From Buxus sempervirens (taxonomy: Eukaryota; Streptophyta; Magnoliopsida; Buxales; Buxaceae): 64,000 nucleotides of DNA. Both the position numbers and the translations under genes were made by a program. Numbering within the stretch: position 1 is the first letter of the stretch; each line of letters opens with the position of its first letter. This document shows, piece after piece, positions 52,301 through 63,700 of this stretch. The notes beneath the pieces are model-generated. The model made no database searches. It saw nothing but the letters and a program-made list of their open reading frames with translations, and was not told the origin of the DNA. Where the stretch lies: positions 43,827,949 to 43,891,948 of the forward strand of contig OX387182.1 of the NCBI GenBank assembly GCA_947561395.2, given 5' to 3'.

Positions 52301-53858
52301 CAAGCTTCCCAAGGAAGCACTGGTAGGGCTGACGTCGGAGATCTCTCTCAAAAGCATCCTGTACTGCCATCTCACGGGCAACTCCGACATCCACGTCATT
52401 TGGACGGGATAGAATGAGCTGCAAAGAAGTAAAGTGGTCAGATACAGTCAAGAGGCAGAAAAGTAAAAGGAAAAGATAGAGGGCTTACATCAGATCGGCG
52501 GGCACAGTCTAAGTGCACCCGGGCAGTACGAGGCTGGCTCCTACAGCATCTCGAACCTGGGCCGACCATCGCAGGGCCACAGGGAAATCCGCAACCTCAG
52601 GAACCGGGGAGGGGCGGAAGAAGGTCATATAGGTGTACATGAACACCTAGCAAAAGAAAAATCAGTCAAGAAAAGATAAAGCCTAAGGAATTAAACCAGA
52701 CAGATGAATGCAATACCTGTAGAATCTGCCAGAAGAACCGGCTGCTGACGCCATCACCTCTCGGAGATGCTAAGCCTCAAACCGCTCGGCACAGCCCGGC
52801 CAGGATGGTCCCATAAATGAGTCGACCCCAAGCCAGCTGGCGGGTCTGGCGGAGATCCCTCAAGGCATCCAAAAAGAGTGGACTGACGCTAGTGGTATCC
52901 TCCGGGAAGAAGCAGCTCCCCAGCATCAGCAAGAATACGTGCCGGAAGATAGGCACAAAGGCTGTATCCTCCACGAAGATGGTCTCGTGCCTCCGCTCAA
53001 AATGACGAGCCAGACTCTCCCGCAGCCAACTAATGGAGAGCCGGCCACTCCGCCCATCCCAAGCAGCAGGTGGCAGGGCCTGATATCCCAGAAGGAGGCC
53101 GATGTCCTCCGCAGAAGGTCGCTCCAAGACGAGGGTCCGCCCCGTCAAGGGAATGCCGGTAATCATCACAAAATAGGAAGGGCGGATCCCTAGCTCCACG
53201 TCCGGAAGGTGGAAAGACTGAGTCTCTGGAAAATACCTCTCCATCATGGCGAATATAAGTGGGCGATCAGCTCTGAAGGAAGGAATGCTGATGAAATGAT
53301 CTAAATGGCACCTCCCAAACTCGCGCCTGAGGGCCGGAGAAAGCGACTGGGCCAACTCACTGAATCTCCCCCAGCTACCTCGTAAATGGGAGGAATGATA
53401 GGGAAGCAGCACATCTGCCCTGATGCACATAGAGGGGTGGCTATCCAAGCCACTGAGGAGCTCTGTGTCATGAACAGATGCCCTCAACTCGTCAGAGACC
53501 CCTGACAGAGCTACAGCAGTACCCTCCTGAGCCGTACCTCGGGCTCTGCCTCGGCCTCTGCCACGGCCTCTCTCGCCCTCAGGGGCCTGATCCTGAACTC
53601 TGCCTCTGCCTCGACCCCGAGCCGGTGCAACCACGGGCTAAATTTCAAGAGAAAGGTGTGAAGGTTGTGTGGGAAAGGTGAATAGAAGAAAGAAAAGAGA
53701 GAAAGAACTTAAAAGCCTACCTCAGCAGAGCTCTCCCTGGAGACATCTAATGGCTTAGACAAGGTGGCACTGGAACTCGCCTCTGCCCGAGCCCGCGAAG
53801 TGGAGGGCTGATCAGCAGGGTCAGCCTCCTCCCTAACACGGGAACGACTCCTAGCCAT
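49400..53858 (-). pseudogene. Antisense gene I of F: spliced PMD-like gene, disabled
   Basis: Exons on minus: 53721-53858, 52717-53637, 52489-52646, 52029-52418, 51799-51948, 51720-51632 continued at 49886-49794 beyond the hAT insertion, and 49710-49400. Splice sites keep GT-AG and match the positions in gene I of B; one extra intron (49793-49711) splits the last exon. The PMD-like region (LRGSWGRFSEL, YFPETQSFHLPDVELGI, WGRLIYGTILAGL), coiled coil (HDAVVAQRDARIRELEALVAEL) and Arg/Gly-rich tail are conserved. Damage: TGA at 52777-52779, a one-base loss in exon 3 (158 bp versus 159) and the hAT insertion. Confidence 0.85.
49887..51631. mobile_element. Non-autonomous hAT-like DNA transposon (1745 bp)
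   Basis: Terminal inverted repeats TAGAGCTGTAAGT (49887) and ACTTACAGCTCTA (ends 51631). Flanks are 8 bp: ACATTCAC (49879-49886) and ACATCCAC (51632-51639), one mismatch. Subterminal repeats of the CGGGTTGGG/GCCCGAAC kind occupy both ends; the middle is AT-rich with no transposase ORF. It interrupts an exon of F's gene I. Confidence 0.88.
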
Positions 53859-55047
53859 CTACATACAACAGGGAAGTGTCCTATGAGATTTAGTCCTACT
53901 TTGCTTTGAATCTAAATTCAGTTCAAATTTATCAGGAATCCTACTCTGTTTTGGTCTAGATTCATTGCACATTGATTAGGAATAATACTTGGCTTTTGGG
54001 TCCAGATTCAGTCCGTATTTAATAAGACCTTGGTCTCTTCAAAGCTATTGTCAAGAATTCTAACTCAATTTTGTGGTCTATTGCAGTTCAAGTGTTTCTG
54101 GAGACAGATACAATAGATCATAATAAGCGGTTCTCCAGATACAAGCTAGTCTCAAGAGTCATCAAGGATTAACAAGGAAGGAAAAATCAATTGCAAGAAA
54201 AGAAATACCACATGATCAAGAATTGGCCATCAAGGCCGAAAAGAGCTAATGGCAGTACAATGTCAGCAATTCAGAAAAAACATCAAGGTGATCATGCAAA
54301 GAGAAGTCAAGAACAGGTCATTGACAGACAGAGCATCACATTATTCAGAATAGATTGCGGAAAAAAAATCCAAGCATACACTAGTAGTCGAATTATAGCA
54401 AATGGGACCAAGATCAGAGCATGCAACCAGGAAATCCAGCATACAATCAAGAAAATTGGCATGCAATCAGCAGGATACCATCAAAGGAAACCATGGTGAT
54501 CAGATATTGCAGCAAAAATCAACAAATAGCATGAAGTCCGAAAATTCCAGAATCAACAGAGCAATCAGACCAAGGATCCAATTGCAAATGAACATTCCAA
54601 GCATGATCACTGAGCAATCAAGAGCAATTGACAACAATTCACAAAATGAAAAAGTGGTAATTCGGCTTAGGCTAAATAAGAACATGTCGATTGAAGAATG
54701 CCAAGCTGTAATCATTGTTTGATTAGCAATAAGAAAAAAAAGAACCTGATTGGAGGTAAGGGAATCGGATTGGTCGCCGGAGGTACAGGATGATGGTTCA
54801 AATCCGAAAATCGCCGAGCTCGTCGGAAATCAGATGCCAAGCTAGGGCTCGGCCACTGCTGTGAATGGGGAATCGCCGAAGTCAGCGCGTCGCCGGAGCT
54901 CAGAGACTCGCCGGAGGTCGCCGGAACTGGTAAGGTTCGTCGGAGAAGGAAGGAGGATCGTCGGGTGTCGAAGCAAAGAAGAGAGTAGTCGGTCTTTGTA
55001 ATCGGGGAAGAAAGAAGAGAAGGGGAAAAGTCGCGGTCGCGCGCGAC
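53859..55047 (-). other. 5' untranslated exon and leader intron of F gene I
   Basis: Acceptor GTATGTAG|ATGG ends directly before the start codon (53858) and a donor ATCAG|GTTCT is at 54746/54745, giving an intron of about 890 bp. The upstream exon runs to about 55030. Same layout as in B. Confidence 0.6.
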
Positions 55048-55112
55048 TTATAAAACCTGGTGTATCCGGATACACAGACCGGATACACACGGGCCCTTGA
55101 TTATCCGGATAC
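55048..55112 (-). promoter_or_regulatory. Promoter of F gene I: TATA-like box and palindromes
   Basis: TTTTATAAG on minus (55048-55056) is preceded by GTATCCGG-ATACACAGA-CCGGATAC (55062-55086) and a shorter TATCCGGATAC (55102-55112). Confidence 0.8.
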
Positions 55113-55320
55113 AAAAGAAAAAAAAGAAAAAAAAAAAAGAAAAGCAGAAAAAATAGAAAAAAAAACAGGGAAAAATAAAAAAAAAGAAAAAAAAAGAAGA
55201 AAATGAAATGAAAAAAAAGAAGAAGAAGAAAAATAAAAGAAGAAGAAAAAAAAAAAGAGAAAAGAAAAGAAAAAAAAAGAAAAGAAAGAAAAAAAAAAGG
55301 AAAAAAAAAAAGAAAAAGAG
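55113..55320. repeat. Purine tract of about 200 bp (A/G on plus)
   Basis: Almost uninterrupted A and G on the plus strand, just upstream of the gene I promoter. The minus-strand Phe-rich ORFs across it are artefacts. Bases 55321-55716 hold no gene, only a repeated segment with CCACGAGAGCTC near 55388 and 55518. Confidence 0.85.
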
Positions 55321-55716
55321 CAAACTTGTGCTATAATTCTTACTATTTTCTCAAAATCCCTATTTTGTCTTGAAATCCACCTCACATCCACGAGAGCTCT
55401 GTGGAATTTAGGACAGCCTTGGGAAATGTGCCTGGTCAAAAAGATGATATCTACTCAATTTTTAACTTGGTTTGATAAAAAAATCAGTTTTCAAAAAATC
55501 CTATTTTTGGGCTTAAAATCCACTTCATAGCCACGAGAGCTCAGTGGAATTTAAGAACTCTTGGAGAGATGCCCCCCTTAAAGTTAGGGCTTTTTGGCAA
55601 ATTTCCACCAAAAAATTGTTTTCTACAAAATTGAATTGAACCGAGCAAATCATGCTCAAGGGAAATGCAATTTGGGCTTGTCTACTCTTTGCAGCTCACT
55701 GCTTCGCGGCTCCCGC

Positions 55717-55729
55717 AAAGAGGGGCAGT
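55717..55729 (+). other. Polypurine tract of element F
   Basis: AAAGAGGGGCAGT directly precedes the LTR start TGTAGACACC. Matches the tract of B (AAAGAGGGGGCAGCT). Confidence 0.85.
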
Positions 55730-58030
55730 TGTAGACACCCCAAATTGCACAAACAATCATCAAAAATCATTATCTCCTCGAAAGCCAGCACAGAAATTGA
55801 AGAAAATAAACTTTTACCTGTATCCGGATACTCAGGCCGGATACAAGTACTCCTTTCTGTATCCGGTTACTCATACCGGATACATGTGAGCCTTAGTGTA
55901 TCCGGTACCATGTACAGGATACCTTAAGGCCCTTTTGTATCCGGTCTGATATACCGGATACATTGAGTTTGCTCAAAATTAGGGTTTTCCGAGAGAAATC
56001 ACTTGTTACCATCATGTCCCTCATTAAGTGAGGGGAAATCTCGGAAATGACCTTAGGGTTAAGGTTGGGGGGTTCTAGACATTAAGTTGTGTCTACCAAT
56101 GACCTTAGCCTTTGCCTATAAATAGGAGACTCCTCCTTGAGCAAAGGGGAACCAACTCTTGTTTTGAATTCTCGCAAAGAAGAACTCCAAGAGAAGAAGG
56201 AAATCGCTGCGGGAGTGCTTCCAGAATCCAGGTAAGCCTCAAACTTGTCTTTTATTTTCTGTCTTTACATTCCTAGATCTAGATCTCTTCTTCTACCTTT
56301 CTGTAGTGTAAAGCCTTCTTTGTGTGTGGAAATCCTTCCCCGGCTCAAAGTATCTCAAGACTCCCCTAGCCGTAAAACGTGAAGGCGGATCTAGGAGAAA
56401 CGAGACTGGGGATTGACCCTAGTACTAGAACCCATGTAGCATAAGGCTTTTGAATGATTGAAAACCGTTCTATAATCAAAGTACCCTTGATTATCTTGAA
56501 GAACCGTGTTTAACGGGGAGAGAGAACAGAGGGAAACGATAATGGAACGGAACCCTAGGCTATGCTAGAACCTATCTTGTTGAATCTATATGCATGATAT
56601 GTGGTTGTATTAATCTTACTTGGTTTTTCACTCTTGCACACATATTACACTTTTTTGGTGAATAGGCTCACATTTGGGGATTTATTACATTCATTGTGAT
56701 AAATCTCCAATAAATGGCCTCAATCAAATTCTGAAGTGTTTTTAAATGTTTTTCGAAGGTTTTGGATTCATCTCACACGAATCTCACACACTTTATAAAT
56801 TTTCGGATTTGATTTTCTTCAAAAGTGGCCTAACTGGACAGCACCTGTACCCTTACTTCGGACGCTCATAACTTCATCGTCCGGATTAATTTTGGAGCAA
56901 TTCTAGAACCATGGAAAAGGTGAGGCTGTCTAGTTTATGTCTACCAAATTTCATAAAGTTCCATCAAACGGATTTTTGACACCTCTCTGTCGAAGTTAAG
57001 TGGACAGTTCAGGTTCAAATACAGAACTTGTCACTTCGACGGAGCGCCATGTGTTCGTTTTAAGTCCGATTCGTGTGATTTTTGTTTCTAAGTACTCCTT
57101 TATGAGTCTATTTTCAAATCTAGTTGGTTTCATAATTTTTGGATTCCATTTGAATTATTGGTAGCCGATTTATTCAGAACTGTTCATTTGTACTTTTCTG
57201 GGTAAATCTGTGATCTTCGGGGCCTGTTCGGGAGACCACCCAAGGCACATCCGAAGGGATTTTTGTATGAGGCTAGTTTCTTTTGAAATATGGCCATACA
57301 GACTTCAATCACACCAAATTTCGTGGACTTTTATGGAGTGGATTGTTCTAGACAATTTTCCAAAGTTGTCCACTTACCGCTTTTAAAAATCCCCAGCAGC
57401 AACTTCAAAGGAGCATAACTCCTAGATTTTTCATCGGAATGAAGTGAAATTTTGCATGAGACTCTTATTTACCCTAATCTTTCAAATGAATTTGGTTTGG
57501 TTAAATTTAGAATTGGATTTGAATGATTTCAAGAGAAATTGCCTTACTTTTACCAAACTTCCCGGATTTGATGCAACTTAGTTTTATGCAACCTCTACTT
57601 TGATTTCCATCTTTTGAGATCTTCCAGAAGTGATATTGACGTAAGAGAAGATCTAAAATCCATTTGGATCTTCATGTGAATATATCATACACTTGTTCCT
57701 TTTTCAAGGCTTTTTCATGATTTTTAGCAAGCTTCTTATTTTCTTTTTAGCATGAACATACACTTGGCAACCACTTCGCGTGGATGAATGGGGGTGCCTA
57801 ACACCTTCCCCCATTCATAATCTAATCCCCGTACCCATCTCTGGATTTGATTTTCAAGTAGGATTATTTTTATCCTAGAATGTTTCTTTTTTTACTTTTT
57901 GCTTATTTTTAATCTTTTGGTGTCCATTCTCACCCCAAAATCATGAATGGTGGCGACTCTCCCAATTTTGCGTTAAGCCCGTGTGTTGACGGAGGGATGA
58001 TCATTCCGGTGATTTTTCCCATGTCTCACA
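55730..58030 (+). repeat. 3' LTR of element F (2301 bp)
   Basis: TGTAGACACC to ATGTCTCACA. Ends match those of B, but the length and body differ. Palindrome array GTATCCGG...CCGGATAC at 55820-55961 and TATA box CTATAAATAGG at 56116-56126. PBS-like TGGCGACTC at 57951-57959 in U5. The G LTR fragment at 59611-59769 is the same family, opposite orientation. Confidence 0.9.
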
Positions 58031-59608
58031 GGTACCTTATACCGGACATGAAGGGAATTGTTCTTAACCGGCCTGAGTTGCCGGTAAATGCCAAAATGGC
58101 CATTTTTGACTCATTTTTTTCACCAGATTAGGTTTTTTTCATTCCCACTTGATGTTCACCTTAACTTGACCTTTCAAAACTTGCCCCAAATTGGGCTTGG
58201 ACATCATACTTGCAAAATTCCCCAAATTCATGAAAAGAACATGGCTTTACCTTGCCACCTTGTATTACCTTCATTCAATATGGTATTCACATTATACCTT
58301 GGCCTGTAAAACATGCAAACGGCCTTCCCACATTTACACCCAATTCCCCAAACGCAATTGTGTACTTTTAGTTGAAAACGTGTTTCTCCACCTTCAAACG
58401 CATGGTTTTTGGGTTTTGGCTTAATTGACAACTTAGAACTCAAGTCTAGTGATGCCCGGAATCGAATCACAGATCCCATTATCATCACATCATTGACTCA
58501 AATTCTAAGGTAAATGTTTTCACTTTCGCTTTCCGAAGTCACGACCTCGGTGCGCCAAGCTACACACATTCATGGTTCAACTTCCTATAGGTAATGGGTA
58601 GGTTGTGCAAATAGTTTAAAGTGCTCAAGTGCAATTTAAAATTGAGGTAACATTCACAACGTCCCAGCCCCTTGCCACTCTTTTTCGTAGCCATGCATTC
58701 AATTTCAAGCCAAGGCACATATGACAATATAATGAAGCTAAATACAAGCAAGTAAGAGCCAAAGCAACCAAATATGCATAAAAATATTATATGCCCAAAA
58801 AGTGGTATACAAGCATGTTATCATGCTGTACCAATAACCAAAAAAAAATCATGCTAAACATGCTTGAAACCCAAAAGCATTCCCTAAATCTCAGATTTCA
58901 TGCTCTTTTTTTCATGCTCAAAGTGTACCATTTCTACCCAAATTGAAGCTTAAAAATTTAGCACTTACTTGACATGGTTCAAAAGTGTTTCAATGAGGTA
59001 AAACATGCTTAAGATCCTCCCAAAATACATTAAAATTTCCAGATTTTTCATGCTCAAAAGTGCATCACTCATACCCCAAATTAATGCCTAAACATTTAGC
59101 AACTACTTGACATGGTATATTGGTGAAAATATGCTAAAAAAATCTACAATGTACACTAAAATTCCAGATTTCATGCTCTTGGTTTTCATGCTCAAATAAA
59201 TCCCCCCTATACCCCAAACCAAAGGCATGGCATAATAAAAACTTTAAGCACAAAAAAGCATGCTTCATGGGAATCATGTTTGAATACCCCAAAACAAACA
59301 CAAAATTTCCAGATTTCAAATATTGCATTATTATTTTTTTTTAGCTCATGGCATTGAAACCCCAAAATAACATATGCTAACACATGATATAGCAAAGTCA
59401 TATAACAATACGGGTTTTTCCTTTAAACAAAAATCAAACAACATGCCCATGCCTTTATCCAATGTAAATTTTTAAACATCCCATTCAGATTTAAGATACA
59501 ACAATATGCACAAATACGATAAGCAAAATAGCAAGCATTCAAAAGTGAAGAAAAAGCATGAATATACACAAAATGGCTTAAAACAACAAGTCCCCAGCAG
59601 AGTCGCCA
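58031..59608 (-). other. Leader and primer-binding site of element G
   Basis: No ORF. Bases 58240-58700 are related to the leader of B (35790-36240). The primer site (plus strand AGTCCCCAGCAGAGTCGCCA) is at 59589-59608. The left limit is F's LTR, so F probably inserted into this leader; the flank GGTAC (58031-58035) may be its TSD. Confidence 0.7.
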
Positions 59609-59610
59609 GT

Positions 59611-59769
59611 TTTGAGACACGGGAAAAATCACCGGAATGATCATCCCTCCGTCAATACACGGGCTCAACGCAAAAATGGGAGAGTCGCCACCATTCATAA
59701 TGTTGAGGTGAGAATGGACACCAAAATGTTCAAAATCATTAAAAAGTGCAAAAATTCCAATTCTAGAAG
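59611..59769 (-). repeat. Truncated 5' LTR (U5 end) of element G
   Basis: About 159 bp from TTTGAGACACGGG, matching the reverse complement of the end of F's LTR (57880-58030). It breaks off near ATTCTAGAAG and is followed by gag-pro of H in the opposite orientation. Confidence 0.85.
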
Positions 59770-60793
59770 ATCAATTGGGCCGAATATCTTCAACATCACA
59801 TTTGAGGTGATGGATATACCCGCAGCCTTCAATCTGCTCCTAGGGAGGCCGTGGATACATTCGGCTAGGGCAATACCATCCACGCTCCACCAAAGGGTGA
59901 AATATGTAAGAGGGCAAAGGGTGATAACAGTCCTAGCCGAAAACTTGGTGCCGCCCATTGTGTCACCTGATGTACCCTTAATCAATGTGGACCTAACTGT
60001 CGACAAGATTGCATTCCACTCATTCCAATTTGAGGCGGTAAATTTCATACCTGGGGGGTGTGAGAAAAAGAAGGAAAAGGGGACCACTGCAGAAAAGATG
60101 GTCAAGAAAGTGATGGAGAAATACCACTTTCACCCGGGGAAAGGCCTGGGGATCAATCTGCAGGGGATGGTGGAGCCAATCACGGCTAAAAAACTGATCC
60201 CCAAGGTAGGGTTGGGCTTCAAGCCCAGAGGCTGGAGAAGAATGAAACATGAAGAAGGGGAGAGCAGAAGCAAAGGAAAACTCCCGCATCTGAGGGTGAA
60301 CTTTCCAAAACCCTCCTATATAATCCAAATTTCTCCTCCCATGGACCAGTCCAAGCCTCCATACCGAAAAATTAACCCATTTCAAAAGCCTTTTGTTTCG
60401 GCCCTACAACCCTATAACCCATCTCCAATACTGGGAGCAGCAGATGGGCTTGCGCCACAGCCCGAGCAGCAGGTGGACTTTTCTGAAGATGTTGGTGCAT
60501 TCTTCGCCATGACTGAAGGCGAAAAGACAGGGGCAAACATGGAACTGCCGTTTATTGACTGGGCCGCAGTAAAGATTCCAGAGGAGGTCATATCTGGACT
60601 GGGCCCCGTAGCAGAAAAGGGCAGTACCCACCCGGTGATGATGGCATCGGATGCTGGGCTTGAGGAGCAGGTTTTCCCTATTTCCCCTGCTCCCAAAAAT
60701 TTTGTAATGAACAATTGGGAGGAAACTCGCCTTACTTTTGAAGCAGCGTTTGTTCGGCAAACTAACATGGCTTCCAAAAAAAAACTCCAATAG
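59770..60793 (+). pseudogene. gag-pro: Element H gag-pro, 3' part (protease and G-patch-like segment)
   Basis: Starts inside protease (IGPNIFNITFEVMDIPAAFNLLLGRPWIHSARAI), after the active site, so gag and the D-N-G-S motif are lost. The G-patch-like YHFHPGKGLGINLQG and tail FIDWAAVKIPEE follow, ending at TAG 60791-60793. Confidence 0.9.
60776..60784 (+). promoter_or_regulatory. A9 slippage site of element H
   Basis: TCC AAA AAA AAA CTC in the gag-pro frame followed two codons later by TAG, the same arrangement as in B. Confidence 0.75.
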
Positions 60794-63700
60794 TGGATTG
60801 CCATTTCCCTGAAGGTTCTAATGGGCCTTCGTCTTCAGGGGAATTATGTTTAGAAGGCTCACAAAAAAACCAAAAAGATTTTTCTATTTTTTCTAGAAAA
60901 TTTAAATTTTTCAAAAAAGTCCAAACCACTTATGAACCATATAATCAGACCGAATTGGACCAGGTTGAATATGACTTCGACCTTGAGCTCGACTTTGATC
61001 TCATGGGGGTCGAAGAAGAGACCGAGGTCGAAGAAGAAGATGTTCCAAAAGAAATTGAATACCAATTGGAACGTCATGAAAAGGGGGTCCAACCTAATAT
61101 TGACGAGACCATATCCATAAATCTTGGGACCGAAGAGGACCCAAAAATTATGAAAATCGGGGCATGCTTGTCTGATGTGCAGAAAAATGAAATGTCACAG
61201 TTCTTGGCAGATTACAAGGATGTGTTTGCTTGGTCGTATCGGGACATGCCGGGGTTGGACACTGACATGGTGGTGCACAAGTTGCCAATTTTGCCAGGGG
61301 TTAAGCCAATTAAGCAGAAGCTGAGAAGATTAAAGCCGGAATGGACCTTAAAGGTCAAGGACGAAGTGGTCAAACAGTTCCAAGCTGGATTTCTGGCAGT
61401 CTCAACGTACCCAGAATGGCTCGTAAACATAGTGCCGGTACCCAAGAAGGACGGAAAGGTCCGAATGTGCGTGGACTATAGAGACTCGAACAAGGCAAGC
61501 CCAAAGGACGATTTTCCGCTTCCACACATCGACATTCTAGTCGATAATACTGCGGTACATAGCCTATTCTCCTTCATGGATGGCTTCTCAGGATATAATC
61601 AGATCAAGATGGCTAAGGAAGATCAAGAGAAAACAGCATTTATCACACCTTGGGGCACATTCCACTATACAGTCATGCCATTTGGGCTCAAGAACGCTGG
61701 GGCAACATATCAGCGGGCCATGACAGCACTATTTCATGACATGATCCACAAAGAGATGGAGGTCTTTGTGGACGATATGATTGCCAAATCATGCAAAGAG
61801 GAGGACCACTTGATCAACCTGAAGAAAGTGTTTGACCGTCTCAGGAAGTACAGTTTACGGCTTAATCCGGCTAAATGCGTCTTTGGGGCTACATCAGGGA
61901 AGTTACTGGGATTTATTGTGAGCCGAAGAGGAATTGAAATTGACCCGGCTAAAGCCAAGGCCATAATTAAATGCCAGCACCCAGAACCGAGAAGGAGGTT
62001 TGTGGTTTTCTCGGAAGGATTCAATACATAAGCCGGTTCATAGCACAGCTCACGGCTATTTGTGAACCAATTTTCAAGCTTCTGAGGAAGGATAACCCGA
62101 CGGTCTGGAATGAGGATTGCCAGCAGGACTTTGACACAATCAAGGAGTATCTACTAACCCCGCCTGTGCTAGTGCCACCAACTCCAGGAAGACTACTAAT
62201 CCTGTACTTGTCAGTGTTGGAAACGTCGATGGGATGTGTCTTGGGGCAGCATGATGAGACTGGTAGAAAAGAAAGGGCCATTTACTATCTGAGTAAAAAA
62301 TTCACGGAATATGAAGCCAAGTATTCATCATTGGAGAAGACTTGCTGTGCTTTAGTGTCGGCCACTCAGAGGCTAAGGCATTACTTCCTTAGTCACTCCA
62401 CACTATTGATATCCCGGATGGACCCGCTGAAGTATTTATTTGAGAAACCGGCATTGACTGGCAGGACGGCAAAGTGGCAACTACTACTGTCCGAATTTGA
62501 CCTCACGTACATCACCCAGAAGGCAATCAAGGGTCAAGCCATAGCTGATCACCTGGCTGCACATCCTTTGCCAGAATATCAACCCTTGAAGACCAACTTC
62601 CCAGATGAGGCAATTCTGTACACTGAAGAGGAGGACAGTGAGAGTTCTTGGCAGATGTTCTTCGATGGGGCCACCAATATGAATGGGAACGGAATAGGGG
62701 CAGTCTTGGTTAAACCAGATGGTTCACATATCCCAATTGCAGTAAAGCTGAGATTCCAGTGCACCAATAACATAGCAGAATATGAAGCATGCATAATTGG
62801 ATTGCAAGCAGCCATGGATCATGGAGTAGAGGAACTTGACGTATACGGGGATTCGAGTCTTATCATCTTCCAAACAACTGGTGAATGGAAAACCAAGGAT
62901 CATAAATTGATCCCCTATCACCAGTATTTGGAAGAAATAAGCACAAATTTCACTCGAATTTCCTTCAACTATATGCCAAGGGCCAAGAATCAGTTTGCAG
63001 ATGCTCTAGCAACCTTGGCTTCAATGGTCAGCATACCAGAAGGAGTAGACATCAGACCGCTGGAAATTGAGGTTAGAGATGAACCGGCTTACTGTCTCGT
63101 TCTAGAGGGAGCACCAGAAGAAGAAGCACCGTGGTTTCAAGATATCAAAAATTTCTTGAACAATCGGAGTTTACCAGAAAATGCCACTGCTACTGAAAAA
63201 AGGACAATACAGAGATTGGCTGGTCAATTTCTGCTAAGTGGTGGACATGTGCACAAGCGGTCACATAACGACATTCTGCTCAGATGTGTTGCCAAAGCTG
63301 AATCAGAAAGGCTAAGTGAGACCGTACATGGAGGAGTTTGTGGGCCCCATATGAGTGGGCACATGTTGGCAAAGAAAATCTTGAGGCTGGGATATTACTG
63401 GACGACCATGGAACATGATTGCTGTATACATGTCAGGAGGTGCCACCAATGTCAGATATATGCAGATAATAAGCATGCACCCCCTGGTGAGTTGCACAAC
63501 ATGACATCACCATGGCCCTTTTCTATGTGGGGCATAGATGTCATCGGCATGATTTCACTTAAGGCATCGAACGAGCACAGATTTATCCTGGTGGCGATTG
63601 ATTACTTCACTAAATGGGTAGAAGCAGCTTCATATGCGAACATCACAAGCAACCATGTTATTAAATTTTTGAAGCACAATATCATTTGTCGCTATGGACT

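Larger units (their letters stand above)
43882..58030 (+). mobile_element. Element F: plus-strand Tat-type element, 3' half with antisense genes, heavily rearranged
   Basis: On the plus strand: pol fragment 43882-45259, antisense gene II remnant 48520-48918, antisense gene I pseudogene 49400-53858, PPT 55717-55729 and 3' LTR 55730-58030. The order pol, gene II, gene I, LTR is the same as in B, mirrored. Element E interrupts it at 45260-48519, with loss of the pol end and of much of gene II. That 43882-45259 belongs to the same copy as the 3' half is inferred from order and orientation. Confidence 0.7.

Noticed and set aside
55048-55439. Phe/Leu-rich membrane-like ORFs on minus
   Set aside because: They are translations of a purine tract; no conservation or start context.
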